Position numbers and translations under genes: made by a program. This document shows positions 34,027 to 45,359 of a stretch of DNA of 64,000 nt, piece after piece. The notes under the pieces were generated by a model. It made no database searches, was not told the DNA's origin, and saw only the letters and a list, made by a program, of their open reading frames with translations. Source of the DNA: Erodium maritimum (taxonomy: Eukaryota; Streptophyta; Magnoliopsida; Geraniales; Geraniaceae); NCBI GenBank assembly GCA_963921825.1, contig OY997591.1, positions 30,277,825 to 30,341,824 of the forward strand, written 5' to 3'. Each line of letters opens with the position of its first letter. Within the stretch, counting starts at the first letter, position 1.

Positions 34027-35403
34027 ACTTAAGTAGGTTTATCGAATATTAGAAAGGCAAGCGACACCGGGTAGTGTCGTATGATACGGGAACGTATCGA
34101 ACATTAGAAATGCATGTGACACTTAGTAGTGTCGTAAGAGTAGTGAACTTATCGATATTAGAATTACTGGAGGCATATGACCATGCCCGGGGGTTGATTG
34201 TTTAGTTTGTGTCTTGGGTGGCCATGAGAGCCCGTACTTTACTGTTGTGTCTTGGGTGGCCATGAGAGCCCGTACTTTACTGTTTGCGTCTTGGGTGGCC
34301 ATGATAGCCCGTACTTTAATGTTTGTGTCTTGGGTGGCCATGAGAGCCCGTACTTTAATGTTTGTGTCTTGGGTGGCCATGAGAGCCCGTGTTTTACCGT
34401 TGGTGTCTTGGGTGGCCATGAGTGCCCGTGGGGTTGTTGAGCCCGTGGTTTTACTGTTGGTGTCTTGGGTGGCCATGAGGGCCCATAGGGTTGTTGAACC
34501 CGTGTTTTACTGTTGGTGTCTTGGGTGGCTGTGAGTGCCTGTGGAGTGTTGAACCTGTGTTGTTGCTAGTTGTTGAACTTTGTTTGTGATTGTGATTGCC
34601 TGAGGGTCGTGGGTGTGGCTAGCCTCCCGACAGAGATCGGGGGAAGTGGCGAGGTTGTGGGCTAGCCTCCCGACAGAGATCGGGAGAAGTTGCGCGGGTG
34701 TGGCTAGCCTCCCGACAAAGATCGGGGGAAGTGGCGAGGTTGTGGGCTAGCCTCCCGACTGAGATCGGGAGAAGTTGCGCGACAGGTCGACCGCCTGGCC
34801 TGACAAGGATCGGTAAAGGGCGTGAGGGGGGTTACTGAGCAGTTGGAGTGCAATCCTTTCTGATCTTGTTTGGTGTGGGATCCTTTGTGATCTTGGGTGC
34901 GTGGTTGTCTTACGTGTCCTTGGTGGAAGTCATCAATCGTTGTGTCGGGTCTACATTACGTTTCCGAGTGTTGAGTCGGTTGAGGAAAGTAACAGTGTGT
35001 GTGTCGGTCGGGTTACTTGAGTTGGGGATAGTGATCCCCGGTGTTTGGGTTGTTGTTGATGTTACCAGCATTGTCTGTTAAGTATGCCGTAGTCAGTCTG
35101 TTATCCGTGGTGGTGAGCGAACGCTCACCCCTAGCTGCTTTTCCTACAGGTACTGGTCGCAGGTTGGACTAGGTGAGCTTCCGAAGCTTGAAGAGTTAGG
35201 AGCGGGAGTCCGGGTTTACTTTTGAGTCTAGCCACATACACTTGTATTTTGTCCGCTTGTTGGGACGTACTTTTGAGTTGCAAATGATTATTTTGTTGAA
35301 CAAATGATGATTTTAAAGTGATTTATTTAAAGGGTTTCATAATGTTTTATTGTTTTGAACGTTCGCGTTCCGAGTTCGGTTTTACTGAAGTTGGGGCGTG
35401 ACA
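34027..35403 (+). repeat. LTR-3, 3' segment with tandem arrays
   Basis: Resumes at TTAAGTAGGTTTATCG, matching LTR-1 near 2535. Contains about eight ~39-bp units built on GTGTCTTGGGTGGCCATGAG (34205-34560), then four ~43-bp units with CTAGCCTCCCGACAGAGATC (34612-34790), then the conserved block with the inverted repeat at 35112-35129 and TTTTCCTACAGGTAC at 35139-35153. Ends GGGGCGTGACA. Confidence 0.88.
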
Positions 35404-35408
35404 ATCTA

Positions 35409-36124
35409 GATCAACCCTATGCTATAATTGCAAAAATGACCAACCTAATTCGGAGACTCGCACTGAACCTGAGATCCGATCTCAGTTCCACTCAACGAAC
35501 ACCTTCAGTCTCAGAATCCCTTGTTCTTTTGTGTTTGTTGTGGCTCTTCAATGGCCACCATTTAACTCTATTACTTGATCAATCATTTATTCAACTATGA
35601 GCATATAATTTTCTCCTTCAATTTACTCCATCGTGAATTCTTGCAATATTCCTAGGAATCTCACTCCATAAACTGAGGATCGCGAACTGTCGTTTACAGA
35701 CTTCCACTTAAGAATCTCTCTTAGGATGTAGGCGTTGAGTTCTACATGAGATTCGAACGAAGCTTGAATGAATGACTTGATATATATAGCTCTCGTCGCC
35801 TTGTATCGTGACTCCTAGGATTTTCTCATTCTCTAGAGTCACGATCAAGGTAAATCTTCTTGTTTCCTTATTGTAATGTATCAATTGGAGAGTAATTATT
35901 GAACAAGGAAACAAATCTTCTAACCAGATATGCATGGATACGTATTGGATATACTTGAGGACTTCCACGCGCGTGAGTTGTCAGTTGTCACTTGCTGTAA
36001 TGTATTGACATTTTGTTCTAACATTCTTGCTCAGCTCCGCTTTCGATTGTACACACATGATGTCACGCCATCATGATTGACATCAGACTTGCCACAACAA
36101 TTACCAATCCTGGATGTAGCAACA
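35409..36124 (-). repeat. copia-B right LTR, second segment
   Basis: Continues the LTR broken at 22999 with GATCAACCCTATGC and ends GGATGTAGCAACA, equal to the end of the left LTR at 12559. Together with 22658-22999 it totals about 1.06 kb, close to the 1083 bp of the left LTR. Confidence 0.85.
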
Positions 36125-36801
36125 TTTGTCATTTTCCTTGCATGAATTGTATAGAAAGTATGATTGTGGAAGTTGAGATAGATGCTCGCTTATGGTGTTT
36201 TTTTTAAAAAAAAATAATGTTTATGTTGTGTCATTTATTTCAAACTAAAAGGCATGATATTTTCTTTAGATGGAAATAGTGATATTTTTAAGTGGTATGG
36301 AAATTTTTATTATTGGTACTGGTCATTTGAGGAAGATGGTGCTATAACTGTTTGTTTTTTTACTCAAAACTTACTCTATGGTTTCAAAATGAGTGAAGGT
36401 TTCGATGTCGTCGGTGTTCAAGAACAACATAGATCGGCCATAGAAACACCATTTTGAAACCAATAGAGGGCGTGGTGGCGCTTCTTCTTCACTCGCTGCC
36501 GCAAGCAAAGGGAAGGTGGTTTGTGGTGATTTCAAGAAGGTAGAGAAGGTGGTCATTAGGGGACTTCTCGGGCAGTAGAATAATAGAAGGCGTGGTGGCG
36601 CTTCTTCTTCAACCGCAATCAGGGGGTGTTTGTGGAGTAGGGTTTTAGGGGGGCGCTTCGAGTGACCCGAAAGTAGAGTCTTCGTTCAGGCTAAATACGA
36701 GCGAACCGAATGATTGCAACTTAACTAATGGGATGTTGAAGTACATGATTGAGAAGAATGGTTTTTATTCCATAGAATGAAATACCTATTTGGAGTTCAA
36801 G
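36125..36801. other. Unassigned spacer with a 30-bp direct repeat
   Basis: Between copia-B and copia-C. Holds a near-perfect direct repeat, AGGCGTGGTGGCGCTTCTTC and neighbours, at 36462-36491 and 36582-36611, exactly 120 bp apart. Open frames of 60-67 codons show no recognisable domain. Nothing else can be supported. Confidence 0.5.
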
Positions 36802-37563
36802 TGTAACAAAGATGAGAAAGATGTCAACTGAAATATCAATGGAAGACGCGTGCATACATATCCACGCTTATCCGATTTGCAGATTTGTTTCCTAATTTAA
36901 AGATACTTCTGTAATAGATATCTTCGTTATTTTAAAAACTCTATAGAATAAGGAAACAAGGAGATTCACCTTGATCGTGACTATAGAGATTACAGAAACC
37001 CTATAAGCAAAGATACAAGGTGATTGTAGCTATAAATATCAAATTATTCTTCATAACTCGGTTTGGATCTACAATTACACTCAAGAATATATTGTAAGTA
37101 AGTTTCGTTTGTCTAATAGTCTTCTAGGACTATTGTATGCATTGAACTTGAGTTCATGATTTCAGAGTTCTTGAACGTGTTGGATTAGCTTGTTAGGAAT
37201 TTGAATGAAGTGAATCAAAGTGAATGTTCTTGTGATTGAAGAATCACAATCCTTTATTGAAGACGGAGAACAATCCGAGATTGTAGGAGCTCGAAGAGTG
37301 GAATTGAGATGAGATCTCAGGTTTAGGGGGAGACCATATATTAGGTTTGTCACTTTGTAACAATAACATAGGGTGATCTAGTGGATCTTATAGCTTGTAC
37401 GTTGATTGTTTACCTATAGTGAAAACCTTTCCACTGGCGAAATGCCCCAGATGTAGGTGATGAAACACCAAACTGGTAATCAATCTTGTGTCCTTACGTG
37501 TGCTTGCTTATTGCTTAATGTTTATATTTCTGATGATCAGGAAAGATGTCAGTTCCCAAGATA
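36802..37563 (+). repeat. copia-C 5' LTR, truncated
   Basis: The first part matches 46258-46660. The part 37340-37500 is the counterpart of the copia-B LTR region around 11700-11860 (reverse complement), including the segment around CCAGATGTAGGTGATGAA. It passes without a recognisable primer site into gag at about 37563. Confidence 0.65.
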
Positions 37564-39180
37564 GCAAAACATGGAAGTCAGTTGTTCATGGCTGGACTCC
37601 ACCACATACATCAACGGAGGAAGGGAAGCCAATTATTCGTAAACCAGAGAAAGTTTGGAGTACTACAGAAAATGAAGCTTCACTAAGGAATTCTCGTGCT
37701 CTGAATTCTCTCTTTAATCGTGTTCATCAAAATGTCTTTAAAATAATCAACACATGTACAAGTGATAAGGAAGCTTGAGAGATTTTGGCAACTGCTTATG
37801 AAGGAACAACTAAGATTAAAGATCAGAGGCTGTAATATTTAACTAAAAATTTTGAAGCTTTGTTTATGAAAGATGATGGGACCATATCTCAATTTCATGT
37901 CCGACTTAGAGGCATTACAAATGAATCTTTTTCTCTTGGGAAACCTATGTTAGATGAAGTCCTTGCCAGAAAAAACATTGAGAGTTGTTACCTCAAGGTT
38001 TAAAATGAAAATCACTTCTATTAAAGAGATGCATGAAGCTCTCTTAGGTTTGACAAGCTTATGGGATCATTCATGACATTTGAGCTATCATTTCAAGGCA
38101 TGGACAAGAGAACAGAAGTAGTGGCACTAAAGAGCTCTAGATAGAACCTCAAGGACCAAGCTGAATATATTTCAGAAATAGGATTGGAGAAAATATTGGC
38201 CAACGATACATTCATGTGTCAGGACAAAATGATCGTTTAGATGTTGGTCATGATGCCAATAACATCTCACATCATAAAGGATAGAACCTTTCAAACATGG
38301 ATGTTGGTCAATCTGATAAAGGGAAAGGGACGCAATGTCATGAATGTGAAGTATTTGGACACACTCAATGAGAATGCCCAACCTTCCTAAAAAGGCTGAA
38401 GAAAGGATTCAATGCGTCCTTGTCCAATAAAGATGATGAAAAAAGTATTGATGAACAGGTATGTAATCATCTTTCCTTAACCACTAACATTGTCTCTACT
38501 GAAATAGGTGAAACCAGTGATGAAGGCATCTCTCCGAGGATATTTTCAGTTGATTTTATAACTATCTAGAACGACTATTTGGGTAATAAATGTATAGAAG
38601 ATTCACATAACATTATGAGACAACTAGATCAGATAAAGTCTTTATCAAAAGAGAAAGCAGAACTGCTAAAAACAGTTATATCTCTCCAAGAAGAAGTAGG
38701 CAGACTCAATGAAAAAATCTGTCAGATCACCAAGTCAATCGGGATATTGAACTCTAGCACAAACACACTTGATGACATTCTAAACATTGGAAGAACAGCT
38801 ACGAACATGGATGGACTTGGGTATACTCATGAATAACTAACTTCTTAAATAGTCTTTGTTCCTCAACATAAACCTTCTTTTGTTCCAAATGCTGATAAAC
38901 AAAAAGGTGATCATACATCTTTTTCACACACAATGTTTAAGTATTTACATCACTCAAACAAACAACCTATATGATATTCTTCTAGGACTCCAAACTTGCG
39001 ACAATATCCTCACTACTCAAATTCTCAAAGTGAATTGGCGTATACATATAATATCAAGAAAGAAACAAGAAAATGTCACCATTGTGGAAAGAAATGGTAC
39101 ATAAGGCCATAGTGTTATCAGTTGTATGGAAGATTTCAGCACCACCAAGCATTTCCTATTCAATCTCACATGTCTGCAAA
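37563..39180 (+). pseudogene. copia-C gag with coiled coil and two CCHC knuckles
   Basis: SKTWKSVVHGWTPPHTS opens it, followed by QNVFKIINTCTSDKEA (UBN2-type core). A first knuckle CHECEVFGHTQ-EC lies near 38338-38375 with a stop inside. A heptad-rich segment LSKEKAELLKTVISLQEEV (38640-38700) is followed by LDDILNIGRTATN, and a second knuckle CHHCGKKWYIRP-C at about 39070-39110 also carries a stop. Two knuckles separated by a coiled coil are what I recall of SIRE-type gag. Several stops and frameshifts make it non-functional. Confidence 0.7.
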
Positions 39181-39720
39181 GCAAGTATGGAAAATAAAAG
39201 GTGAAACTTATCATGCCAATGTTGCATATAACACTCTATCTAAATCCAATGATAATGCATGGTATTTTGATAGTGGTGCTTTGAGACATATGACTGGGAA
39301 CCCTGAGTTTCTCACAAGTGTACATCAATGTCTTGATATACATGTTATTTTTTGGAGATGGGGTCAAAGAAATAATCAATGGGAATGGTCAACTAAGGTT
39401 TCCTGGTACAAAATGTATCACGGAAACGTTATTGGTAGATGGACTCACTGTCAACCTGTTTAGTATAAGTCAAATCTGTGACCAAGGCCTACTTATGGAG
39501 TTCACGAGCACAAGTGTTTTGTATTGAAAAAAAACATACCTACACTCATGTTTGGTACTCGATCAAAGGATGAATGCTATGGTTGGTTTCCAAATGAAAA
39601 CACAGTATCTACATGCCTCTCAGTATCAACATGTATGTTAACTCAAATGCATGATAAGATCATTAACCAAAAGAAGGATAAGGTAGTAGATGTGATTGAA
39701 ACAATTGAAAATTTCACCTA
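39181..39720 (+). pseudogene. copia-C protease remnant
   Basis: WYFDSGALRHMTGNPEFLT contains the aspartic protease D-S-G-A motif. After a frame break LFSISQICDQGLLMEFTS follows, the usual copia sequence downstream of the protease core, then TRSKDECYGWFP. The pre-integrase H-H-C-C module that should follow is not readable. Confidence 0.65.
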
Positions 39721-40674
39721 GGATATTCAACATACATGTATCAATGATGTCTAACAATGTTTTAAGATGGACAGTTTTAAACCTATAAAGGGATCACATC
39801 TCCAAGGATCAGAAACTCTCTTAGGAGTGTACTAAAGGGACTGACTACTTACAGGGTAAGTAAGATAAAGGGGATACTCAGTAGCAAAAGGACTAAGTAT
39901 TATAATGCTATGAGAAATGAAACTCATCATATATCTCAAACTAGTAATCAAATTTAGCAAAGTCCACCAGTATGAGACTCAAGTACTATGATTTGATGTA
40001 TACTAAGGGACAACCTTTAAAGTATATGAAGGATATTGTATAAGAACAAATATGGGTAAACCAACTATATTTGGTCTCTAATGTTTGTAAAGATATCATA
40101 ACATTACACAGTCTTGTCATATTCGTGTACTTATGAAGAAAATTGGAATATGGAATCTTTCTATACCAATTTGTTTAGCAAAATTCTTTTGGAAATCAGT
40201 CTCACCAAGAATGATGGGATTTGGCTATTCTTATAGATATCAACAAAGTTCATAATCTATAGTCCAATATTGGGAATGGGTCATCCATTTGTCTAAGTTG
40301 TTTTCAAATTTATCAGTTATATTGGCTGATTCAAATTATCTATTCACTCCCAAAATATGCTTCTAAAGCCAACGTGTCAAAAGAAACAAGGAAGGCCAAT
40401 GTCCAATGGTTAACATAGGAATTGTTTCCTATAGTTATTAAGTGTTCATGGGGGTACTAATTATCCTTAAGAAATAGGGGAGAAAGGCGGGTTCTGAACC
40501 TATAAGAAAGAAGACAACCTATAAAAAGGGAAGTTGTGTGCTTTCAAATTATCTCTATTTCGTACCTACATCAGTTAGGGTTAACAACTCTTTCAAATCG
40601 ATTGTGTCTTCAGTCGAGACTCTGTTTTGTTTTTGAATACAACATTCTTCCCTCATACTACCTCAATTCATCCA
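39721..40674 (+). other. copia-C segment without recognisable domains, where pol would be expected
   Basis: In a complete SIRE-type element about 3 kb of integrase, RT and RNase H lie between protease and env-like ORF. Here only ~0.95 kb is present, all three forward frames are full of stops, and I find none of the motifs DD-E, YVDD or TEAEY. Stretches such as SKILLEISLTKND do not match a family I know. Confidence 0.5.
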
Positions 40675-42297
40675 TGGATCCTAAAAAAAATGAAGATCAT
40701 AAAGATGGTTAAACACTACCAGAAGTGGCGAGCTATACTGCAATCTTGATTTACAATTGACTCGGAGAAATTAACGGAGGGAGAAATATCTTCTTCCCCT
40801 CCTCAATGTCCATCATAAGGTCATCAATCTAGTTCTTCGGATTCTCCTCTTCTTGTAAAATCAACATTAGAGGAAAAAGGTACACCTAAATTTCTTATTA
40901 TAGAACAAGTTAAACTGCTGTGTGTAGTGAACCTGCATCTAAGTTGGGAAAAATTGTTAGTATTGATGTTTCTCCAAAACTCTCTACTGAAAAATCTATG
41001 CATGTAAAAGGGAAAGAAAAATCTAAGGCTAAGGTGATAGAACGAGAATTAGATTCGGTTTTCATTGCTGAAATTATTAAAGAATTAGAAAGGAGAATGA
41101 ATCTGAAATGAGGAAACATGATGCCTATATATCTGTTAGTTATGAAGAAATTGAGAAATCGACTGAAAAGGAAGTGGATAGTCCTGATGTCATGCTGATT
41201 GATGAAGAGGAATCTCAACACGATGTTGAGTCATATGTTCCTGAAGATATCATGGAAGAAACAATTGATGATGTTAATGCATAGATTTTTCCCGAGGACC
41301 TCACTTTTGTGATATATAGAAGGAGAAAAAGAAGAGTTTGGCCACTAAATCAACAAGAAAGACCAAAATGATCATGCCCCATATGCCAATTGAGGATGAT
41401 AATTTAGCAACCCCATTAGCAGTTTTAGGAAAAATGAAGCTTCCAAAAGAGCTCATGTTGCATCTTCCTCGAAGAAGACTCCAATGCATGTTAGACAACT
41501 GGTTGATGAACCCTCCTCTGTTGAAAAAGGTATATCTACTCTCTTGAGTGAGTTGAAAAGGAAACCCCCGAGTTAAAGAACATCCAACATTATTGGTTCA
41601 AGGAGAGTTGTCAAGCCTACTATTCAGTTAGGTGATGAGCTTGTATCTGCTGAGGATGACACTGAAGATGCTGCACCAATACCTGTGTCTTAAGGAATGA
41701 AGTCTACAGTAATGAAAAGGACTCCTGGAGGGGTTCTTGATGTGACAATGGATAATGTATCTTTCCATCATGAAGGGAATGCTCAGAGATGGAAATATGT
41801 TTGTCATAGGATTATCTATCTAGAAAGGGAATTATATGGAGAAGTATCTGGGATGGAGCAAGTTTGCAAGGTTCTTTTGGATGCTGATATGATTAAAACA
41901 GTCAAGGACATAGGTCCTTTCTATCCTCTTCTAGTGAAAGAGTTTGTAGTGAATCTTGCACCTGGATTTGACAACCCTGAAAGCATGGACAACCGTACAA
42001 TAGTGGTTTGGGGAAAGAAGATAAATATCAATGAAGATGTTGTCAACATCTTTCTGGGCAGAACAACATACAAATCCGGACTTGTCATGCATGATCTTAC
42101 CACTGTAGCTAGGGAAATAACTAGGAACTCTGGAAAACAACGGACATATAAAGAGAAGCTTATCTCCTCCGATCTCACTCCTCTTCATTCCATCCTATTT
42201 AAAATTGGATTGGAAAATTGGGCTCCCTTGTCTCATACCTCTAGCATTACACGTGAACTGGCCAACTCATCTTCTCTATACGAATATCCTCTACTTT
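40675..42297 (+). pseudogene. copia-C env-like ORF, main part
   Basis: After a degenerate basic N-terminal region (40920-41111, KGKEKSKAKVIEREL), an open stretch 41697-42302 encodes VSFHHEGNAQRWKYVCHRI, LLDADMIKTVKDIGPFYP with LLVKEFVVNLAPGFDNPES, then VVNIFLGRTTY and KIGLENWAPLSHTSSI. This is the conserved core of the env-like third ORF of SIRE-type copia elements (putative plant transposon protein). It is cut at 42297 by LTR-4 and continues at 45360. No membrane segment is obvious in the preserved part. Confidence 0.72.
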
Positions 42298-43199
42298 TGT
42301 AATCAACACCGTTCAATCGGCGGAAAAACGAAAAAATTTAAAATTTTGAACACCCACTGAAATGAACCTAAAATTAACCCCGAGGGTCATATCGGACTTA
42401 AGTTGACCCCGATATCGACCAAAGTGAGTTCTGGGTGACTCAGGGATACTTTTTGAACAATTCGAGAAAAGTTGACTTTTTTACGAAAAAGTCAATCGAG
42501 TGACGTTTTGGTCTGTTTGAGGCCCGATTTGGATCCTAAAAGGCTTAGCCGTCGGTGCAGCAGCCTTAGTTGGGCCGTTTCCTTGTACCACGCAAAATTT
42601 CATAAATTCTTGGAAAATGGGCCCACACGGGGCCCGAGACGACCGAATTTCGCGAATCTGACTTAAAAATATCTATAAAGATATTTTTCTAACTAAGGGG
42701 ACCCACTTAACACTTGTCAAGAATGTGGTGGAAGGGATTTGAATGGACAACTTTGTCCTTGGAAATAAAAATCAAAAACAAAGAGGATGTGGGGGTATTT
42801 TTGTCTTTTTGATGTGTGGTTGATTTTTAAAACAAAGTAAAAGGGAAGAGAGGAGTGAGTCTAGACTGTTTTCAGAAAAAAGTAGAGAGAAGAGAGAAGA
42901 AGAAAAAGAGAAAGTGTTGGAGTTTTGGGATTTTTCGACGATCCGACCGACAGATCGTCTCAATTCTCGCATATTCGTCATTCCCTCAACGTTCCCTACG
43001 GTAAGAACCTGTCCTTTTCTCTTTTCGACGTGTTTGAATTTTAGGGTTTTGGTTAGAATTGGTTTAAATATGAATGGTTGAGGTTTGGGGTTCAATAGGA
43101 ATGTTTTGGGGGTGAAAAGGAGCGTTTTCCGGTGTGGCCGTGTGGGGGCCACGAGGTAGGGAAAAGTAGCCGGATATCGGCCTTGACTAGGGAAAGTTA

Positions 43200-43420
43200 T
43201 TAGTAGAAATGCATGTGATACTTGGTGGCGTCGTAGGATAAGTGAACTTATCGAACAATAGAAATGCATGTGACACTTGGTGGTGTCGTAGGATAAGTGA
43301 ACTTATCGAACAATAGAAATGAATGTAACACTTGGTGGTGTCGTAGGATAAGTTAATTTATCGAACAATAGAAATTCATGTGGCACTTGGTGGTGCCGTA
43401 GGTTAAGGAAACTTATCGTA
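43200..43420 (+). repeat. ~54-bp tandem array in LTR-4, four units
   Basis: Units built on GAAATGCATGTGACACTTGG, TGTCGTAGGATAAGTGAACT and TATCGAACAATA. Single diverged counterparts occur in LTR-1 (2570-2650), LTR-2 (7850-7930) and LTR-3 (34045-34150), so only this copy has amplified it. Confidence 0.85.
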
Positions 43421-43694
43421 CGATAGCAGTGCATGTGGGCACCTGGTTGTGTCCTTAGGTTGTGGAACCTTGTCATGCTGTAGAATCACATGTGGGCACC
43501 TGGTTGTGCCCGTAGGTTGAGTGAACTGTTTGTGTTTGGGTGTGGCCATGTGTGCCTGTGGGGTGTTTAACCCTTATTGTTGTTGACTAACTTGCTGAGT
43601 GGTAGTTAGTCGTGATGTTAATTTTGCTATTTGCGGAGTATTATGTGATATTTGGTTGTGATTGTGATTATTCTGGTGATACCTGGATGAGTTA

Positions 43695-44045
43695 TGCCCG
43701 AGAGGTGTGTCGTACCTTCCGATGCGCGACCGGTAAAGTGTTGAGGGCTGCATTTCCCGTGAGGTGTGTCCTACCTTCCAATGCGCGACCGGTAAAGTGC
43801 CTAGGGCTGTGTTCCCCGGGAGGTGTGTCGTACCTTCCGGCGCGCGATTGGTAAAGTGTTGAGGCTTGAGTTGTGGCCGAGAGGTATGTCGTACCTTCCG
43901 ATGCGCGACCGGTAAAGTGCTGAGGGCTGTGTTCCCCGTGAGGTGTGTCGTACCTTCCGGCGCGCGATTGGTAAAGTGCTGAGGCTTGAGTTGTGCCCGA
44001 GAGGTGTGTCGTACCTTCCGATGCGCGACCGATAAAGTGTTGAGG
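43695..44045 (+). repeat. ~58-60-bp tandem array in LTR-4, six units
   Basis: Units contain GAGGTGTGTCGTACCTTCCG, GCGCGACCGGTAAAGTG and a TGAGG tail, with two alternating subtypes (GATGCGCGACC and GGCGCGCGATT). It occupies the place of the 48-bp array of LTR-1. The minus-strand open frame 43692-44351 is a by-product of this repeat. Confidence 0.88.
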
Positions 44046-44447
44046 CTTGAGGTTCTGCGATGAAGGAGAGGCCCTCCTTCCGACTAGCAATCGGAAAAGT
44101 GTTGCTATGTGCCGCGATGAGGTCGACCGCCTTGCCCGACTGTGTGTCGGGGAAAGTGTGTGGGGCAGTGCCAGGCCCAGCCGGATTGCTACCGGAAAGT
44201 GTGCAGTATGTGTGTTGATCTTTTGTGATCTTGCATGCATTGTGTGTGTTGATATTGTTGATATTGCGTGACTTTGTTCACATTTGTGTTTGTTTGTAGA
44301 GGTCGTGAGTTCTGTGTTAAAGGGTGAGGTCTTGGGTTCGAGACACATCAATAACCTACGGTGGTGATACAGTGCCTCTGTGTGAGGGTCTCACCACGGA
44401 GAGGGGTTAGGGTTGATGCGTTGCGGCGCTGTACGAACTAGGTTCCC

Positions 44448-44590
44448 TCACGTGAGCGGGTGGTTTGAGGTTTCCCTCACTTGAACAGGTTGTTTGAGGT
44501 TTCCCTCACGTGAACGGGTGGTTTGAGGTTTCCCTCACGTGAGTGAGTTGTTTGAGGTTTCCCATACGTGATTGGGTAATTTGAGGTATT
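44448..44590 (+). repeat. ~29-bp tandem array in LTR-4, five units
   Basis: Units contain GTTTGAGGTTTCCCTCACGTG followed by a variable GAACGGGTG. Not seen in the other three long LTRs. Confidence 0.85.
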
Positions 44591-45359
44591 GATATCGTGA
44601 GCATTGTGACGGTTTGGTATCAGGTTTTGAGGTAGTTGTTTTTCCTGTTTAGATTTGTAAGTTGTTGATGCTTTACTAGTATGCCATAATCGAACGGGTA
44701 TTCGTAGAGGTGAGCGGAATGCTCATCCCCTTTACTACTTTTCCCGCAGGCCTTTGAGGTAGGGACGAGTAGCGAATACTGGTTTGGTTGCGGAAAGTTA
44801 CAAGTAAATGTACATAGGATCATGTGAGGGTTGTGCTTTACCTTGTCGGTATGACTAATGGATTGGTTGTTCGGTCTCTGATTTGGGGACTCCATTACGT
44901 GCACGGGTCTTAGATGGTTGGGGGGAAATTGACAGTGATTTGTGTGATAGTCGGGTTTAACATGTGATTTGGGGTATTGGTCCCTTGTGTTATTGTTTGT
45001 TGCCGGTGTTCCCGGTATTTCTGCTGGTATGCCGTAGTCAGTCTGGTGTCCGTGGTGGTTAGCGAACGCTCACCCCTTGCTGCTTTTCCTACAGGTACCG
45101 TTCGCGAGGCGGACTAGGAGGACCTCTCGAGGCTTGAAGAGCTGGGAGCGAGAGTCTGGGCTGTCGGGGTTGTCTAGCGACGTACACTCTTGTTTTAGTG
45201 TTCTTTCGCTTTGTAAATTAAAACTCAGTTTGTAAAAGTATTGTTTTGATTAATACTAGTGGTGCTTTTAAAGCGGTTTATCAAAATATTTGAGACTTTG
45301 TTTTACTTGCTTCACCGTTCGCGTTCCGGGTTCGGTCATACTGAAATCGGGGCGTGACA

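Larger units (their letters stand above)
23000..35403 (+). mobile_element. LTR-3: long-family solo LTR, interrupted by the copia-A array
   Basis: Starts TGTAATAACC at 23000 and ends GGGGCGTGACA at 35403, with a perfect target duplication ATCTA (22995-22999 and 35404-35408). LTR sequence occupies 23000-23899 and about 34027-35403, 2.28 kb in total. Compared with LTR-1 about 0.68 kb is missing at the break (roughly 1858-2540 of LTR-1), and the gap holds the copia-A tandem array. The 3' part has its own 39-bp array (34205-34560) and a ~43-bp CTAGCCTCCCGAC array (34610-34790). No internal domains of this family are present. Confidence 0.85.
11477..36124 (-). mobile_element. copia-B: SIRE-like Ty1/copia element, multiply interrupted
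   Basis: Two related LTRs bound it: left 11477-12559 (the element's 3' LTR) and right 22658-22999 plus 35409-36124 (5' LTR, split by LTR-3). A tRNA-Met-type primer site is readable on the minus strand beside the right LTR (TGGTATCAGATCC, 22643-22655). A polypyrimidine run at 12560-12572 on the plus strand is the complement of a polypurine tract beside the left LTR. Internal parts in element order are gag with a CCHC knuckle, protease remnant and a long env-like ORF, the SIRE arrangement. No integrase, RT or RNase H is seen. Insertions inside: 13951-17102, 18708-20906 (with 18888-20575) and 23000-35403. No clear target duplication joins the two outer ends, so one end may be rearranged. Confidence 0.75.
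42298..45359 (+). mobile_element. LTR-4: 3.06-kb solo LTR of the long-LTR family
   Basis: Starts TGTAATCAACACC and ends GGGGCGTGACA, with a perfect target duplication ACTTT (42293-42297 and 45360-45364). The 5' ~0.7 kb resembles LTR-1 and LTR-3; the central arrays are its own. The 3' block around 45030-45105 has the inverted repeat and TTTTCCTACAG. A degenerate second version of that block lies at about 44680-44755. No internal region, so a solo LTR. It breaks the copia-C env-like ORF. Confidence 0.88.

Noticed and set aside
34123-34534. Overlapping repeated frames on both strands (ALMATQDTN and RTLMFVSWVAM repeats)
   Set aside because: Both come from the 39-bp array of LTR-3; open on both strands, as expected for a stop-free repeat.
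11472-36129. Target-site duplication for copia-B (GTTTT against TTTGT)
   Set aside because: The pentamers do not match and the outer flanks do not form a continuous copia-A pol, so one boundary must be rearranged.
36462-36611. CRISPR-like spaced repeat
   Set aside because: Only two units in a plant genome; an ordinary direct repeat.
43692-44351. 219-codon minus-strand open frame with HFTGRASEGTTHLS-type repeats
   Set aside because: Created by the ~59-bp array in LTR-4; no homology to a family I know, and array units differ between LTR copies.
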